Shown here piece after piece: positions 17,632 to 27,597 of a DNA stretch of 64,000 nt. Position numbers and translations under genes: made by a program. The DNA is from Hyphomicrobiales bacterium (GTDB taxonomy: Bacteria; Pseudomonadota; Alphaproteobacteria; Rickettsiales; JACKKO01). Below the pieces are notes generated by a model. It had not been told where the DNA came from, made no database searches, and saw only the letters and a program-made list of their open reading frames with translations. How positions within the stretch are numbered: position 1 is the stretch's first letter; each line of letters begins with the position of its first letter. The stretch lies in contig JACKKO010000002.1 in the NCBI GenBank assembly GCA_024236395.1, positions 162,744 through 226,743 on the forward strand, given 5' to 3'.

Positions 17632-19104
17632 ATGGGGTTAAAAGCATACCAGGGTCGACGTTACGGCATTTCAGGCAAACGGCATTTGTTGACTGTTTGC
17701 TGTATATGCATTGCTTTGCTGATTCTGCTGCCGTCTCATTTGCTTGCTCTTACCAGCCCGGAAATCAAAGTCCACAGCTTTACCCTTCCTAACGGTATGA
17801 AGGTGTATGTCATCCCGCACGGCACAATGCCCGTGCTAACGCATATGGTATGGTACAAAGTTGGGGCACAGGACGAACCTCCCGGTGAGTCTGGCATCGC
17901 CCATTTTTTGGAACATTTAATGTTTAAAGGCACTAAAAATACCGGTCCTGGCCAATTCTCAGAAATCGTAGCCAGTCTGGGTGGCGATGAAAACGCTATG
18001 ACATCGCAGGATTACACAGTCTATTACCAGACAATCGCCATCCAGCACCTACCACGGGTGATGGCGCTGGAAGCTGACAGAATGCTGAACCTTTCCTTTG
18101 GTCAGAAAGATTTTGACCATGAAAAGCAGGTGATTCTGGAAGAACGCAGCAGCCGGATGGAAAGTACGGCCCGGGCAAAACTTCTAGAACATATGCGTAA
18201 CGCGCTTTATATAAACCACCCCTATGGAAAACCAGTGATTGGTTGGCGACATGAAATAGCATCCCTTACGGAAAGCTCGGTACGGCATTTTTATGAATCC
18301 TATTATGCACCAAACAATGCATCGCTGGTTTTAGCAGGCGGCATTACCCCTGAGGAAGGTTTGCGGCTTGCACGCCGGTTTTACGGACATCTTCCCCCGG
18401 CACGCAGCATTACAAAACACCAAACACTATCTGAGCCACCACATAATGTTGCACGTAGCCTGACGCTACAGGATAAAACCGTTTCCCGGCCAGAGTGGAC
18501 CAGAATGTATCTTGCTCCCAGCGCTTCTCACGGAGATACAGAACATGCCATGCCGCTGGTGGTACTTGCCCAGGTCTTAGGTGGCAGCGAAACCGGGCGC
18601 CTCACTAAAGCATTAGTACTGAATCAGAAACTTGCTATCAGTGCGGGTGCTGATTATGACCTTTTTAGCTTCGGCCCTTCCATATTTAGCATCCATGTTT
18701 ACCCCATTGATAGTGACACAATGGAACGTATTGAAGATCAGGTGGAAGAACAGATTCGACAGATTATTCTGGACGGCATCACGCAGGAAGAACTGGAGCG
18801 TGCCAAGGCTGTCCTGAGGGCGGACTACATCTATGCACAAGATAGCGCCCGCACATTAGGGTTTGTTGTTGGACAGGCGATATTCAGTGGACTAAGCCCG
18901 GAATATCTCTCCTCCTACCTGCAGAAACTGGACGCTGTCACATTGGAGCAGGTACAGCAAGCCGCAGCACTGGTGCTAAAGGAAAAACAGTCTGTTACCG
19001 GTATTCTAAAACAGGAGAAGTCCAACATCAGTCCGTCAGCTGAACACACGCGCTTAAATCCAGTGCTGATTGGCCCACCTTACCAATACGGGGGCACCTT
19101 ATGA
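17632..19104 (+). CDS. M16 family zinc metallopeptidase (catalytic subunit type)
   Basis: The 490-residue protein carries the inverted zinc motif HFLEHLMFKGT (HxxEH) about 100 residues in, followed by the distal glutamate region. Catalysis is therefore expected. A signal peptide (hydrophobic stretch LLTVCCICIALLILL) points to the periplasm. It resembles PqqL/mitochondrial-processing-peptidase-like proteins of proteobacteria. The next gene encodes a second M16 protein without the motif. Such pairs often work as a heterodimer with one active half, an inference here. The start has GGAAG at good spacing. Confidence 0.93.
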   Translation: MGLKAYQGRRYGISGKRHLLTVCCICIALLILLPSHLLALTSPEIKVHSFTLPNGMKVYVIPHGTMPVLTHMVWYKVGAQDEPPGESGIAHFLEHLMFKGTKNTGPGQFSEIVASLGGDENAMTSQDYTVYYQTIAIQHLPRVMALEADRMLNLSFGQKDFDHEKQVILEERSSRMESTARAKLLEHMRNALYINHPYGKPVIGWRHEIASLTESSVRHFYESYYAPNNASLVLAGGITPEEGLRLARRFYGHLPPARSITKHQTLSEPPHNVARSLTLQDKTVSRPEWTRMYLAPSASHGDTEHAMPLVVLAQVLGGSETGRLTKALVLNQKLAISAGADYDLFSFGPSIFSIHVYPIDSDTMERIEDQVEEQIRQIILDGITQEELERAKAVLRADYIYAQDSARTLGFVVGQAIFSGLSPEYLSSYLQKLDAVTLEQVQQAAALVLKEKQSVTGILKQEKSNISPSAEHTRLNPVLIGPPYQYGGTL

Positions 19105-20423
19105 GGATAGTATCTTTTGTCTTTATGTTGCTGTTGGCAACCTTCTCATATGCATCGCCGTTAGCCGCAAAGCCTATTACCTATCCGGACGTACAGGTTG
19201 TTGAAGCAGCAAATGGTCAAACCGCTTGGGTGATTGAGGATCATTCCCTACCCATCGTTACGTTGAAAATCACCTTTAAGGAATCCGGCTCTGCATATGA
19301 CCCTGATGGCAAATCCGGATTGGCAACCCTGGTAGCGGAAATGCTGGACGAAGGTGCCGGACCGTACGATAATCAGCTTTTCAAAAAGCGTCTGGAATCA
19401 TTAGCAATGGATCTCAGCGCAGGCGCGGGTAAGGATAATCTCTCTATCTCGGTACGTACGTTGAAGGATCAGCTTGGACACGCACTGGATATGGTAAAAC
19501 TGGCGATGCTGGAGCCACATTTCTCCGAGGATGCCCTCAAACGTACCCGTGAGGAAATTCTGCTTTCGTTGGCAAAAGATAAGGAAGATCAGGATTCCAT
19601 TGCTACTTTAGCCTGGGAAGATAAAATGTTTGGTAAGCATCCGTATGGGCATGATAGCCGTGGGACAGCGGAATCCCTGGCCGAAATCACTACGCAGGAC
19701 TTACGCCATTATACACTGGAACATTTTCAGAAAGGGCAAATGCTGATCAGTATTGTTGGTGACATTACCACAGAGGAAGTTCGCAATATACTGGATGACA
19801 CGCTGGTACTTCCCATCAACAGTACTCTTATCCACACCAATAATGTGCCCTCAATCGAGAAATTCCCGGAGAACATCGAAGAACATATATTATTCCCCAC
19901 AGATCAGACAGTGATTGTCTTTGGTCAGAAAGGGATTCCCTACTCAGACCCGGATTTCTACGCGGCCTATATCCTGAATTATGTTCTGGGCGGAGGCAGC
20001 TTCCAGTCGCGCCTGATGTCGGAAATACGGGAGAATCGAGGGCTGGTATATAGCGTCAGCACCTCGCTGGATTTCATGCAAAAGGCTTCGATCTTTCGGG
20101 GATACCTTGCCACTAAAAAAGAATCCGCTGGCGAAGCACTAACACTCACGAAACAAATTACCACATACGTGAAAAAAGCAGGTATCACCCAAGAAGAGAT
20201 GGAAGCAGCCAAGCAATATCTGATGGGTAGTTTCCCGTTACGTCTTGCCACCAGCAACGGATTGGTACAAACGCTGGATTTTATGCAGCGCTTTGATCTT
20301 GGCACCAATTTCCTTAACCAGCGCAATCAGAAAATTGATGCGGTTTCTCGCACGGATATTAATCGTGTGGCCCAATCCCTGCTAGATCCTGATAATTTTG
20401 TCACCGTCATTGTGGGACGGTAG
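19101..20423 (+). CDS. M16 family protein, non-catalytic partner
   Basis: The 440-residue protein has a signal peptide (FVFMLLLATFSYA) and M16 fold signatures, including the C-terminal glycine-rich LGGGSFQSRLMSEIRENRGL. The zinc motif is absent: where HxxEH should be, it reads SGLATLVAEML. It is therefore expected to be the inactive partner of the preceding peptidase. The two genes overlap by 4 bases (ATGA), which supports equal production. The substrate is unknown. Confidence 0.9.
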   Translation: MRIVSFVFMLLLATFSYASPLAAKPITYPDVQVVEAANGQTAWVIEDHSLPIVTLKITFKESGSAYDPDGKSGLATLVAEMLDEGAGPYDNQLFKKRLESLAMDLSAGAGKDNLSISVRTLKDQLGHALDMVKLAMLEPHFSEDALKRTREEILLSLAKDKEDQDSIATLAWEDKMFGKHPYGHDSRGTAESLAEITTQDLRHYTLEHFQKGQMLISIVGDITTEEVRNILDDTLVLPINSTLIHTNNVPSIEKFPENIEEHILFPTDQTVIVFGQKGIPYSDPDFYAAYILNYVLGGGSFQSRLMSEIRENRGLVYSVSTSLDFMQKASIFRGYLATKKESAGEALTLTKQITTYVKKAGITQEEMEAAKQYLMGSFPLRLATSNGLVQTLDFMQRFDLGTNFLNQRNQKIDAVSRTDINRVAQSLLDPDNFVTVIVGR

Positions 20424-21683
20424 ATGGGCGCGTTTCGGCATGATATTTCCGGATGTTTCAGTACTGGCCTGACACCGGATGAATACAAAACATTGTTAGG
20501 ATCCTACGGCCACCATGCCGGAGCAGTCGCACAGCAGTTACTGGACGGACATCTTCCCATGCTTTCCATTTGCCAGCAATCCGATGACCTACCAACGATC
20601 CAGAACGCCGCCACTGCCATGCTAAAGCGGGCAAGACGTCTACATATCCTGGGCGCAGGTGGCTCCAGCCTGACCGGGCAGGCGCTGGCCGGGTTGTTAC
20701 CGGCACAGACTAACCCGCTATATTTTATAGAAACGATCGACCCGTGGGCCTTCCGGAACTGGCTGAGTAACCTTGATTTCACGCAGGATCATATCCTGAT
20801 TATCAGCAAATCCGGGGGCACATTGGAAACGCTGGCACAGGCGTATCTGCTGCTGGAGCATCTTGTACAGCTTCCCGGCGCTCCGGCACCATCGGAATGC
20901 ATCACTATGGTATCCGACCCAAAAGACAACCCCCTGCGCAGGCTGGCGAGGGCGCACGGCATTCCTGTCCTGGAACACCCGGCAACCATTGGCGGACGCT
21001 TTTCCCTGTTTACAATCGTTGCATTATTACCGGCGGCCTTTGCCGGACTGGATATTGCGGCGTTTCGTGCAGGGGCAGAGCATACCCTCCAGGAGTTTTT
21101 AGCCAATCCGGATAGCTCTGCCGCGCTGGAAGCCGCCACGCTACATCACCTCTTGCAACAACGTGGCAAAACGCAAATGGTCTCCCTGCCCTATGCCGAC
21201 CGGCTGCAGGGCTATAACCGCTGGGCGCGACAGGTCTGGGCGGAAAGCCTTGGCAAAGGCGGGAATGGCACCACGTTTATTGATGCCATCGGCCCGGCCG
21301 ATCAGCACAGCCAGCTCCAGCTCTACCTGGATGGCCCAGCCGACAAATGGTTTACCCTGTTTTATACCGGCGCGGAAAACAATACGCTTCCCCTGCCCGA
21401 TAGCCTGGATAAGACGCTGGATTACATGCGCGGCAGTTCGCTGGATCGCATCTTTTTTGCGGAAGCGGAGGCGACCTATCAAACCTTGCAACAGCATGTA
21501 ATACCGGTGCGGCGTTTCCTGCTGGATACCATTAATGAAGCATCGCTCGGTGCACTTTCCTCCCAATTGATGCTGGAAACGATCCTGATGGGCAAAATCT
21601 ATGGTATCAATACGTTCGATCAGCCCGCCGTGGAACAAGGAAAACGGCTGGCCCGCGAGGCACTGAAGGAACAACGGGCATGA
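20424..21683 (+). CDS. pgi: Glucose-6-phosphate isomerase
   Basis: The 419-residue protein has the PGI sugar-isomerase layout. ILGAGGSSLTGQAL and IISKSGGTLETL are the phosphate-binding SIS loops; HPATIGGRFSLF and QVWAESLGKGG follow. The C-terminal GKIYGINTFDQPAVEQGK is highly typical. It interconverts glucose-6-phosphate and fructose-6-phosphate. It is shorter than E. coli Pgi (about 550), as are many alphaproteobacterial and archaeal-type bacterial forms. The ATG starts immediately after the preceding stop, and mutL overlaps the end by 4 bases. Confidence 0.92.
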   Translation: MGAFRHDISGCFSTGLTPDEYKTLLGSYGHHAGAVAQQLLDGHLPMLSICQQSDDLPTIQNAATAMLKRARRLHILGAGGSSLTGQALAGLLPAQTNPLYFIETIDPWAFRNWLSNLDFTQDHILIISKSGGTLETLAQAYLLLEHLVQLPGAPAPSECITMVSDPKDNPLRRLARAHGIPVLEHPATIGGRFSLFTIVALLPAAFAGLDIAAFRAGAEHTLQEFLANPDSSAALEAATLHHLLQQRGKTQMVSLPYADRLQGYNRWARQVWAESLGKGGNGTTFIDAIGPADQHSQLQLYLDGPADKWFTLFYTGAENNTLPLPDSLDKTLDYMRGSSLDRIFFAEAEATYQTLQQHVIPVRRFLLDTINEASLGALSSQLMLETILMGKIYGINTFDQPAVEQGKRLAREALKEQRA

Positions 21684-23497
21684 CACTGCGCCTGCTCCCG
21701 CCCATCCTCATTAATCGCATTGCGGCGGGGGAAGTGGTGGAGCGTCCGGCCTCCGCACTCAAAGAGCTGGTGGAAAACGCCATTGATGCCGGTGCCACGC
21801 AGATTGACTGCCTGCTGGAACAGGGCGGACGCAACCTGATTTCCATCACCGATAACGGCAAGGGGATGACGCAGGATGAGCTGAATCTGGCCGTGGAACG
21901 CCATACCACCTCCAAGCTGGATGATGATGATTTGATGCATATCCAGCATTTTGGCTTCCGTGGTGAGGCGTTGCCCTCCATTGGTTCGGTCAGCCGGATG
22001 CAGATCACCAGCCGCGCCCGGGGCCATGCCGAAGCCTGGAGCCTGAGCGTGGAAGGCGGTGTAAAACACCCGCCCGAACCCGCAGCACTTACCGAAGGCA
22101 CCCGCGTGGAAGTGCGTGATTTGTTTTTTGCCACACCCGCCCGGCTTAAATTTCTCAAAACCGAGCGCACCGAACAGCAGCACGCCGTGGAAACGCTGGA
22201 ACGGCTGGCCATGGCACACCCTGAAGTGGGTTTCTCACTGAAGTCCGGAGGCCGCACATTACTCAACGTCCCCCCGGTTACCATGCTGAATGCCGAAAAT
22301 GCCCGGCGTGAACGGCTGGGGCATATTCTCGGCAAGGACTTTACTGAAAACGCGCTGTCGGTTTCCCATACCCGTGATAATTTACACCTGACGGGCTTTG
22401 CCGGACTGCCAACCTACCATCGCGGTACTGCCTCCGCGCAGTATCTCTTTGTGAATCACCGCCCGGTGAGGGATAAGCTGCTGCTGGGCGCGATCCGCGC
22501 GGCCTATCAGGATTTCCTCGCACGGGATCGTTACCCGGTGCTGGCATTGTTCCTCACCCTGCCACCCGAAGAGGTAGACGTCAATGTGCATCCCGCCAAG
22601 GCAGAAGTCCGTTTCCGCGATACGCAATCTGTGCGCGGGTTGATTGTCGGCGCACTTAAGCACACGCTGGCAGAAGCTGGCTTTCGCAGTGCCACCACCG
22701 GCGCAGTCACCGCGCTGAGTGCCTTCCGCCCGGGGGGTATAGGTTCAGCATCTCCGGGTAGTGGTACATATACTTCCAGCAATAGGCAGTCCATAGATGC
22801 CGCCTTCCGCTTCCAGTCGCCGGGGGGAATTATTCCCCGCCAGCCTGCATTAATGGAAACCGTGCCGTCCGCCCCGGCCACCTTTGCCCCTTCGGAGGAA
22901 ACACCGCCTAAGGAAACCTACCCGCTGGGTCTGGCACGTGCGCAGCTTCATGAAACCTATATCATCGCGCAAACAACAGACGGCATCGTCATTGTGGATC
23001 AGCATGCCGCGCATGAGCGTATGGTCTATGAAAAAATGAAGCAGGCCATTGCACAGGAAGGCATCAAAACCCAACATCTGCTGATTCCGGAAGTAGTAGA
23101 AATGGAACCGAAATATATCACTGCGTTGGCCGAGCAGGCCAACGCCCTGAAAACACTGGGTTTCGTGATTGAGGAATTGGGTGAGAAAGCCATCGTGGTG
23201 CGGGAAGTCCCTGCGCTGCTGGGTAATGTCAATGTCGCACAGTTAGCCCGTGATATCGCCGACGATCTGGAAGAATCCGGACAGGCACTCAGCCTGATGG
23301 ACGCGCTGGAGCATATCTGCGGCACACTGGCCTGCCACGGCAGTATACGCGCCGGTCGTCGACTGAACGTAGAGGAAATGAATGCCCTGCTGCGTGAGAT
23401 GGAAGCCACCCCGCATTCCGGGCAATGCAATCATGGCCGCCCCACCTATATTGAGCTACAGCTGCCGGATATCGAAAAGCTGTTTGGCCGCCGCTAG
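21680..23497 (+). CDS. mutL: DNA mismatch repair protein MutL
   Basis: The 605-residue protein has the GHKL ATPase domain with NRIAAGEVVERPASALKEL, DAGA, DNGKGM and GFRGEAL, a transducer domain, a variable linker and the C-terminal dimer domain. The metal-binding endonuclease motif DQHAAHERMVYE is intact, with ACHGSIRAGRRL and CNHGRPTY. The protein should therefore be a nicking MutL, as in bacteria lacking MutH. It acts with MutS in mismatch repair. It overlaps pgi by 4 bases. Confidence 0.97.
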   Translation: MTLRLLPPILINRIAAGEVVERPASALKELVENAIDAGATQIDCLLEQGGRNLISITDNGKGMTQDELNLAVERHTTSKLDDDDLMHIQHFGFRGEALPSIGSVSRMQITSRARGHAEAWSLSVEGGVKHPPEPAALTEGTRVEVRDLFFATPARLKFLKTERTEQQHAVETLERLAMAHPEVGFSLKSGGRTLLNVPPVTMLNAENARRERLGHILGKDFTENALSVSHTRDNLHLTGFAGLPTYHRGTASAQYLFVNHRPVRDKLLLGAIRAAYQDFLARDRYPVLALFLTLPPEEVDVNVHPAKAEVRFRDTQSVRGLIVGALKHTLAEAGFRSATTGAVTALSAFRPGGIGSASPGSGTYTSSNRQSIDAAFRFQSPGGIIPRQPALMETVPSAPATFAPSEETPPKETYPLGLARAQLHETYIIAQTTDGIVIVDQHAAHERMVYEKMKQAIAQEGIKTQHLLIPEVVEMEPKYITALAEQANALKTLGFVIEELGEKAIVVREVPALLGNVNVAQLARDIADDLEESGQALSLMDALEHICGTLACHGSIRAGRRLNVEEMNALLREMEATPHSGQCNHGRPTYIELQLPDIEKLFGRR

Positions 23498-23509
23498 CCT
23501 GCCCCGCAC

Positions 23510-24316
23510 ATGATGGACAATGCCCCGCCCCAGCTCTTTGACCGAAGGATCAAACGCCTGCAACGCGCTCGCATTCCGGCTTCATACACCCACCCGCTGC
23601 TGGATGCCCTCTATGAGCGCATCACCCAGCGCCTGACAGAGGATATTACCCTGCCATTCCCACGCGTACTGGCTACTGGCCACGGCACCATCACATTACA
23701 ACACTCCTTACAGGCAACGCATGGCACGGATTTCTGGTTGCATGGTGAAAACAGCCCAACGCGGGCTGCCCACCTCCCCACCCCTTCGCTCTGTTATGAT
23801 GAGGAATGGCTACCCTTTGCCGAAGAATCGCTGGATTTGATTCTTTCTGTATTACAGCTCCATTGGCTGAATGACCTGCCTGGCGCGCTTGTACAGGCAC
23901 GCCACGCACTGGCGGAGCATGGCCTGTTTCTGGGGGTGTTATTCGGTGGAGCAACACTATACCAGCTGCGGGAATGCCTTATGCACGCGGAAACGCGCCT
24001 TCTGGGTGGCAGCGCGCCGCGTATGATCCCCATGCTGGATGTCAAACAGGCGGGTATGCTGATGCAGCGCGTGGGTTATGTGTTGCCGGTGGCGGATACG
24101 GAAACTATCACCCTGCTCTATCCAGACCTGTCTACATTACTGCAAGATCTGCACCAGATGGGCGAAGGCAATGCCCTCATGCAGCGTGATACACGCCCCA
24201 TCCCCCGGCATATCCTGCAGGAGGCCGAACATCTTTACCGTCAGCGCTTCGCCAATACCGAAGGGCTACTGCCCGCTACATTTGAAATTATCACCCTGAC
24301 CGGGTGGCGAAGTTAG
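23510..24316 (+). CDS. SAM-dependent methyltransferase, NDUFAF5/BioC-like
   Basis: This 268-residue protein begins with LFDRRIKRLQRAR, the start typical of alphaproteobacterial homologues of NDUFAF5, a complex I assembly factor in mitochondria. The methyltransferase core is present but the SAM-binding glycine loop is weak (ATGHGTI). The acidic motif region LPFAEESLDLILSVLQLHWLNDLPGAL is well kept. It probably modifies a protein or cofactor precursor; a BioC-like role is another option. No ribosome-binding site is obvious. It ends four bases from the convergent pentapeptide gene. Confidence 0.8.
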   Translation: MMDNAPPQLFDRRIKRLQRARIPASYTHPLLDALYERITQRLTEDITLPFPRVLATGHGTITLQHSLQATHGTDFWLHGENSPTRAAHLPTPSLCYDEEWLPFAEESLDLILSVLQLHWLNDLPGALVQARHALAEHGLFLGVLFGGATLYQLRECLMHAETRLLGGSAPRMIPMLDVKQAGMLMQRVGYVLPVADTETITLLYPDLSTLLQDLHQMGEGNALMQRDTRPIPRHILQEAEHLYRQRFANTEGLLPATFEIITLTGWRS

Positions 24317-24320
24317 GGCA

Positions 24321-24803
24321 CTAACTACGCTGTGCCTGTTTCAGGCTGGTGCCTTCCAGGTTGGCTCCTTCCAGCATGCATCCGCCAATCAGTGCGTAAA
24401 ACAGGTTCACATACCGCAGGCTGGCATTTTTCAAATTGGCCCCACGGAAATCCGCAGCCTCGGCATTCGCACCATCCAGTAATACGCCTTCCATGTCAGC
24501 TTCTATAAAGGTAGTAAAGAACAGGTTTGCACCTTTCAGATTCGCGCCTTTCAGGTTTGCCCGCTTCAGATACGCCCCTTGCAGGCTGATATCCCGCATA
24601 TCGCACCCGGCAAAATCCACGTTCTCCAACTGCAGGTTGGAGAAATCCTTACCGAAACGCCGGGTCAGACTCGGCACCTCTTTTCGCGCGCGGCAGTTGG
24701 CAATATAGTCGGTGATTTCTTTTACCAGCGGCTTCTCTGATAACGCCGCAGAAGGCCGGATCAGCCGGGCGATCAGCCCGTCGTCCATGGTCATGGATTG
24801 CAT
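24321..24803 (-). CDS. Pentapeptide-repeat protein
   Basis: From about residue 60 of the chosen form the sequence follows the A(D/N)LXX pattern, for example ANLKGANLKGANLFF and ADFRGANLKNASL, which builds a right-handed quadrilateral beta-helix. The N-terminal 50 residues are not repetitive. There is no signal peptide. Some such proteins mimic DNA and shield gyrase, but most have unknown roles, and no function is claimed. The start at 24803 has GGGGGAG upstream; ATGs at 24830 and 24872 are alternatives. Confidence 0.82.
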   Translation of the reverse strand: MQSMTMDDGLIARLIRPSAALSEKPLVKEITDYIANCRARKEVPSLTRRFGKDFSNLQLENVDFAGCDMRDISLQGAYLKRANLKGANLKGANLFFTTFIEADMEGVLLDGANAEAADFRGANLKNASLRYVNLFYALIGGCMLEGANLEGTSLKQAQRS

Positions 24804-24941
24804 CGTCTCTACTCCCCCAGTGCTGGCCATTTTTCCTAGGTTTACGGGACTATTCCCATTTGCCGCCAGCAACTGGAGGGGACTATTACACTATTTATTC
24901 ATTATATTCAATAGAAAATATTAAATATCTAATGAAATACT

Positions 24942-26135
24942 TTAATCCGATAGCCGAACAAAAGCCTGTTCCAGATCCGCGACCAGGTCTTCCGGACTCT
25001 CTAATCCAATATAGAAGCGCAATGCCGAGCCTTCGGGCTGCCAGGAAGTCGCCGACCGGGTCCCCGATGGGTTCATATCCAGCACCAGGCTTTCATACCC
25101 TCCCCAGGAACACCCAATCCCGAAGTATCTCAATTGGTTAACAAAGGAGGCAATCTGCTCAAATGGGTAATGCCGCTTGAGGACCACGCTAAACAAGCTG
25201 GCCGCCCCGGAAAAATCCCGTTTCCAGATAGCATGGCCGGGGTCTTCCGGTAATGCCGGATACAGCACACGGGAGACTTCGGGTCGTGCCTGCAGCCAGC
25301 GCGCCACCTCCAGTGCCGAACGCTGATGCCTCTCCATCCGCGCCTGCAATGTCCTGAGGCCGCGCAGGGCAATATAACATTCCTGCGGGCTGGCCGTAAT
25401 CCCCAGATTCTTATAGGTCTTCATCAGCGGGGTTGCCGCTTTCTTATTCCCAATCACTGCCCCCAGAATCAAATCGGCATGGCCACCTATATATTTCGTC
25501 AGCGCATGGATCACCACATCCACCCCATGCGAAAGCGGATTATAAAAGAGCGGCGTCGCCCAGGAATTATCGATAAGTGTTTTAACCCCTCTTGCCTGTG
25601 CAATCGCCGTAATCGCGGGAATATCCATGACTTCAAATGTCAGCGAACCCGGACTTTCGAGAAAAATCAGCGCCGTGTTCTCCTGAATCAGTGCTTCAAT
25701 CCCCGCCCCAATCGTCGGATCAAAAAATGTAACCTCCACTCCGTATTGCTTCAGTGTTTTGTTGCAAAAACGTCGCGTTGGGCCATAGACCGTATCCACC
25801 ACAAGGATATGATCCCCCGCCTTGGTAAAGCTCATCAGCGCCAGCGTCACCGCGGAAAGCCCGGAGGGTGTAATCAGACAGCACTCTCCGCCCTCCAGGG
25901 TTTGCAGCGCATCCTGCAGGATGAAGGTGGTTGAGGTGCCGCCGATCCCATAGGCTGGATCGGTACGCGTGCCTTCTGGCCCGGACTGATAATGCTCCCG
26001 CCCGCGTTCAGCATCGTGATAGGCCTCCAGCGTGGGAAACAATACCGTTGATGTCTGGTATACCGGCGGATTCACGGCACCTTGAAAGTTACCTTTGGCC
26101 CGCCCCAGATGTACCAGCTCCGTACCTTTTTTCAT
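24942..26135 (-). CDS. metC: Cystathionine beta-lyase / Cys-Met metabolism PLP enzyme
   Basis: The protein of about 397 residues belongs to the Cys/Met gamma-family of PLP enzymes. Features are YGIGGTSTTFILQDAL, SGLSAVTLAL, the cofactor-binding lysine in HALTKYIGGHADL, and the C-terminal RFYIGLESPEDLVADLEQAF. It most resembles bacterial cystathionine beta-lyase, which makes homocysteine. Members of this family are hard to separate by sequence, so cystathionine gamma-lyase or methionine gamma-lyase activity remains possible. The start at 26135 has AAAGGAC upstream. It is divergent from ahcY, a neighbour in the methionine cycle. Confidence 0.88.
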   Translation of the reverse strand: MKKGTELVHLGRAKGNFQGAVNPPVYQTSTVLFPTLEAYHDAERGREHYQSGPEGTRTDPAYGIGGTSTTFILQDALQTLEGGECCLITPSGLSAVTLALMSFTKAGDHILVVDTVYGPTRRFCNKTLKQYGVEVTFFDPTIGAGIEALIQENTALIFLESPGSLTFEVMDIPAITAIAQARGVKTLIDNSWATPLFYNPLSHGVDVVIHALTKYIGGHADLILGAVIGNKKAATPLMKTYKNLGITASPQECYIALRGLRTLQARMERHQRSALEVARWLQARPEVSRVLYPALPEDPGHAIWKRDFSGAASLFSVVLKRHYPFEQIASFVNQLRYFGIGCSWGGYESLVLDMNPSGTRSATSWQPEGSALRFYIGLESPEDLVADLEQAFVRLSD

Positions 26136-26273
26136 GATGTGTCCTTTCCTCTGCGCCCGCCAGTTACGGGCATGTGTGGCCATTATGAACGGCAAAAAAA
26201 AGGATGCAACTGTTATAGTTACATCTATACTACTGGACGTTAGCCAATAGGATATTCAAAAGGAACCCTGCCC

Positions 26274-27587
26274 ATGCAACCACAAGCCGCCTCCCATACC
26301 ACCACGGATTATAAAGTTGCTGATATTACCAAGGCAGAATGGGGCCGCCGCGAAATTACGCTCGCCGAGCAGGAAATGCCCGGTCTGATGGCTATCCGCG
26401 AGGAATATGGCGCGGCACAGCCGCTCAAAGGGGCACGCATCGCAGGCTGCCTGCACATGACGGTGGAAACCGCCGTACTAATTGAAACCCTCACCACGCT
26501 GGGAGCCGAGGTACGCTGGAGTTCCTGTAATATTTTTTCCACGCAGGATCAGGCCGCTGCCGCTATCGCCGCGGCTGGTGTTCCGGTTTTTGCCTGGAAA
26601 GGCGAAACCGACGAGGAATATGAATGGTGTATTCGCCAAACCATCGAGGGGCCAAATGGCTGGCGTCCGAACCTGCTGCTGGATGATGGTGGTGATCTGA
26701 CCCTCATCATGCATAATGAGTTCCCGAACCTGCTGCTGGATGTCCGCGGCGTGTCGGAAGAAACCACCACCGGGGTTCACCGCCTGTACCAGATGGAAAA
26801 GGAAAACAAGCTACGTATCCCGGCCATCAACGTGAATGACTCCGTGACAAAATCAAAATTCGATAACCTCTACGGCTGCCGGGAAAGCCTGTTGGACGGC
26901 ATCAAACAAGCCACCGGCGTGATGATTGCCGGGAAAGTGGCACTAGTTGCCGGGTATGGTGATGTTGGCAAGGGTTGTGCAGCCGCGCTTCGTGGTCAGG
27001 GTGCCCGTGTGGTGATTACGGAAGTTGACCCAATCTGCGCGTTGCAGGCCGCCATGGACGGCTATCAGGTTACTACGCTGGAAGATATCGTGAGTCAGGC
27101 GGACATCTTTGTCACCGCCACGGGGAATGTCCACATCATCACGCTGGATCATATGCGGGCGATGAAAGATCGTGCCATTGTCTGCAATATCGGCCATTTT
27201 GATACGGAAATTGATATTGCCGGCCTGCGCAACCTCAAATGGCATGAAATCAAACCGCAGGTAGACGAGGTGGAATTCCCGGATGGCAAGCGCATCATCG
27301 TGCTGGCCAAAGGACGGCTGGTCAACCTGGGCTGCGCCAAGGGGCATCCCTCTTTTGTGATGAGCGCCTCCTTCACCAATCAAGTGCTGGCGCAAATTGA
27401 GCTATGGCAACATCATGACCGCTATGGCAAAAGCGTCTATGTACTGCCCAAACATCTGGATGAGAAAGTGGCCAAGCTGCACCTGGAAAAGCTGGGCGCA
27501 CAGCTCAGCACACTCACCGAAGAACAGGCTGCCTATCTGAATGTTTCTGTGGATGGGCCGTTTAAACCCGATCATTATCGTTACTGA
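26274..27587 (+). CDS. ahcY: Adenosylhomocysteinase
   Basis: The 437-residue protein matches S-adenosylhomocysteine hydrolase throughout. It has GCLHMTVETAVLIETL, NVNDSVTKSKFDN, the NAD-binding AGYGDVGKGCAAALRG and the invariant C-terminal PDHYRY. It splits SAH into adenosine and homocysteine, keeping methylation reactions running. An AAAGGA site precedes the ATG. A TATACT box at 26226-26231 is a possible -10. No SAH or SAM riboswitch structure was recognised in the 138-base gap to metC. Confidence 0.98.
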   Translation: MQPQAASHTTTDYKVADITKAEWGRREITLAEQEMPGLMAIREEYGAAQPLKGARIAGCLHMTVETAVLIETLTTLGAEVRWSSCNIFSTQDQAAAAIAAAGVPVFAWKGETDEEYEWCIRQTIEGPNGWRPNLLLDDGGDLTLIMHNEFPNLLLDVRGVSEETTTGVHRLYQMEKENKLRIPAINVNDSVTKSKFDNLYGCRESLLDGIKQATGVMIAGKVALVAGYGDVGKGCAAALRGQGARVVITEVDPICALQAAMDGYQVTTLEDIVSQADIFVTATGNVHIITLDHMRAMKDRAIVCNIGHFDTEIDIAGLRNLKWHEIKPQVDEVEFPDGKRIIVLAKGRLVNLGCAKGHPSFVMSASFTNQVLAQIELWQHHDRYGKSVYVLPKHLDEKVAKLHLEKLGAQLSTLTEEQAAYLNVSVDGPFKPDHYRY

Positions 27588-27597
27588 TTTATGAGGT

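Noticed and set aside
26136..26273. SAM or SAH riboswitch between the metC-like gene and ahcY
   Set aside because: Looked for because both genes belong to the methionine cycle; only short hairpins, no match to known consensus elements.
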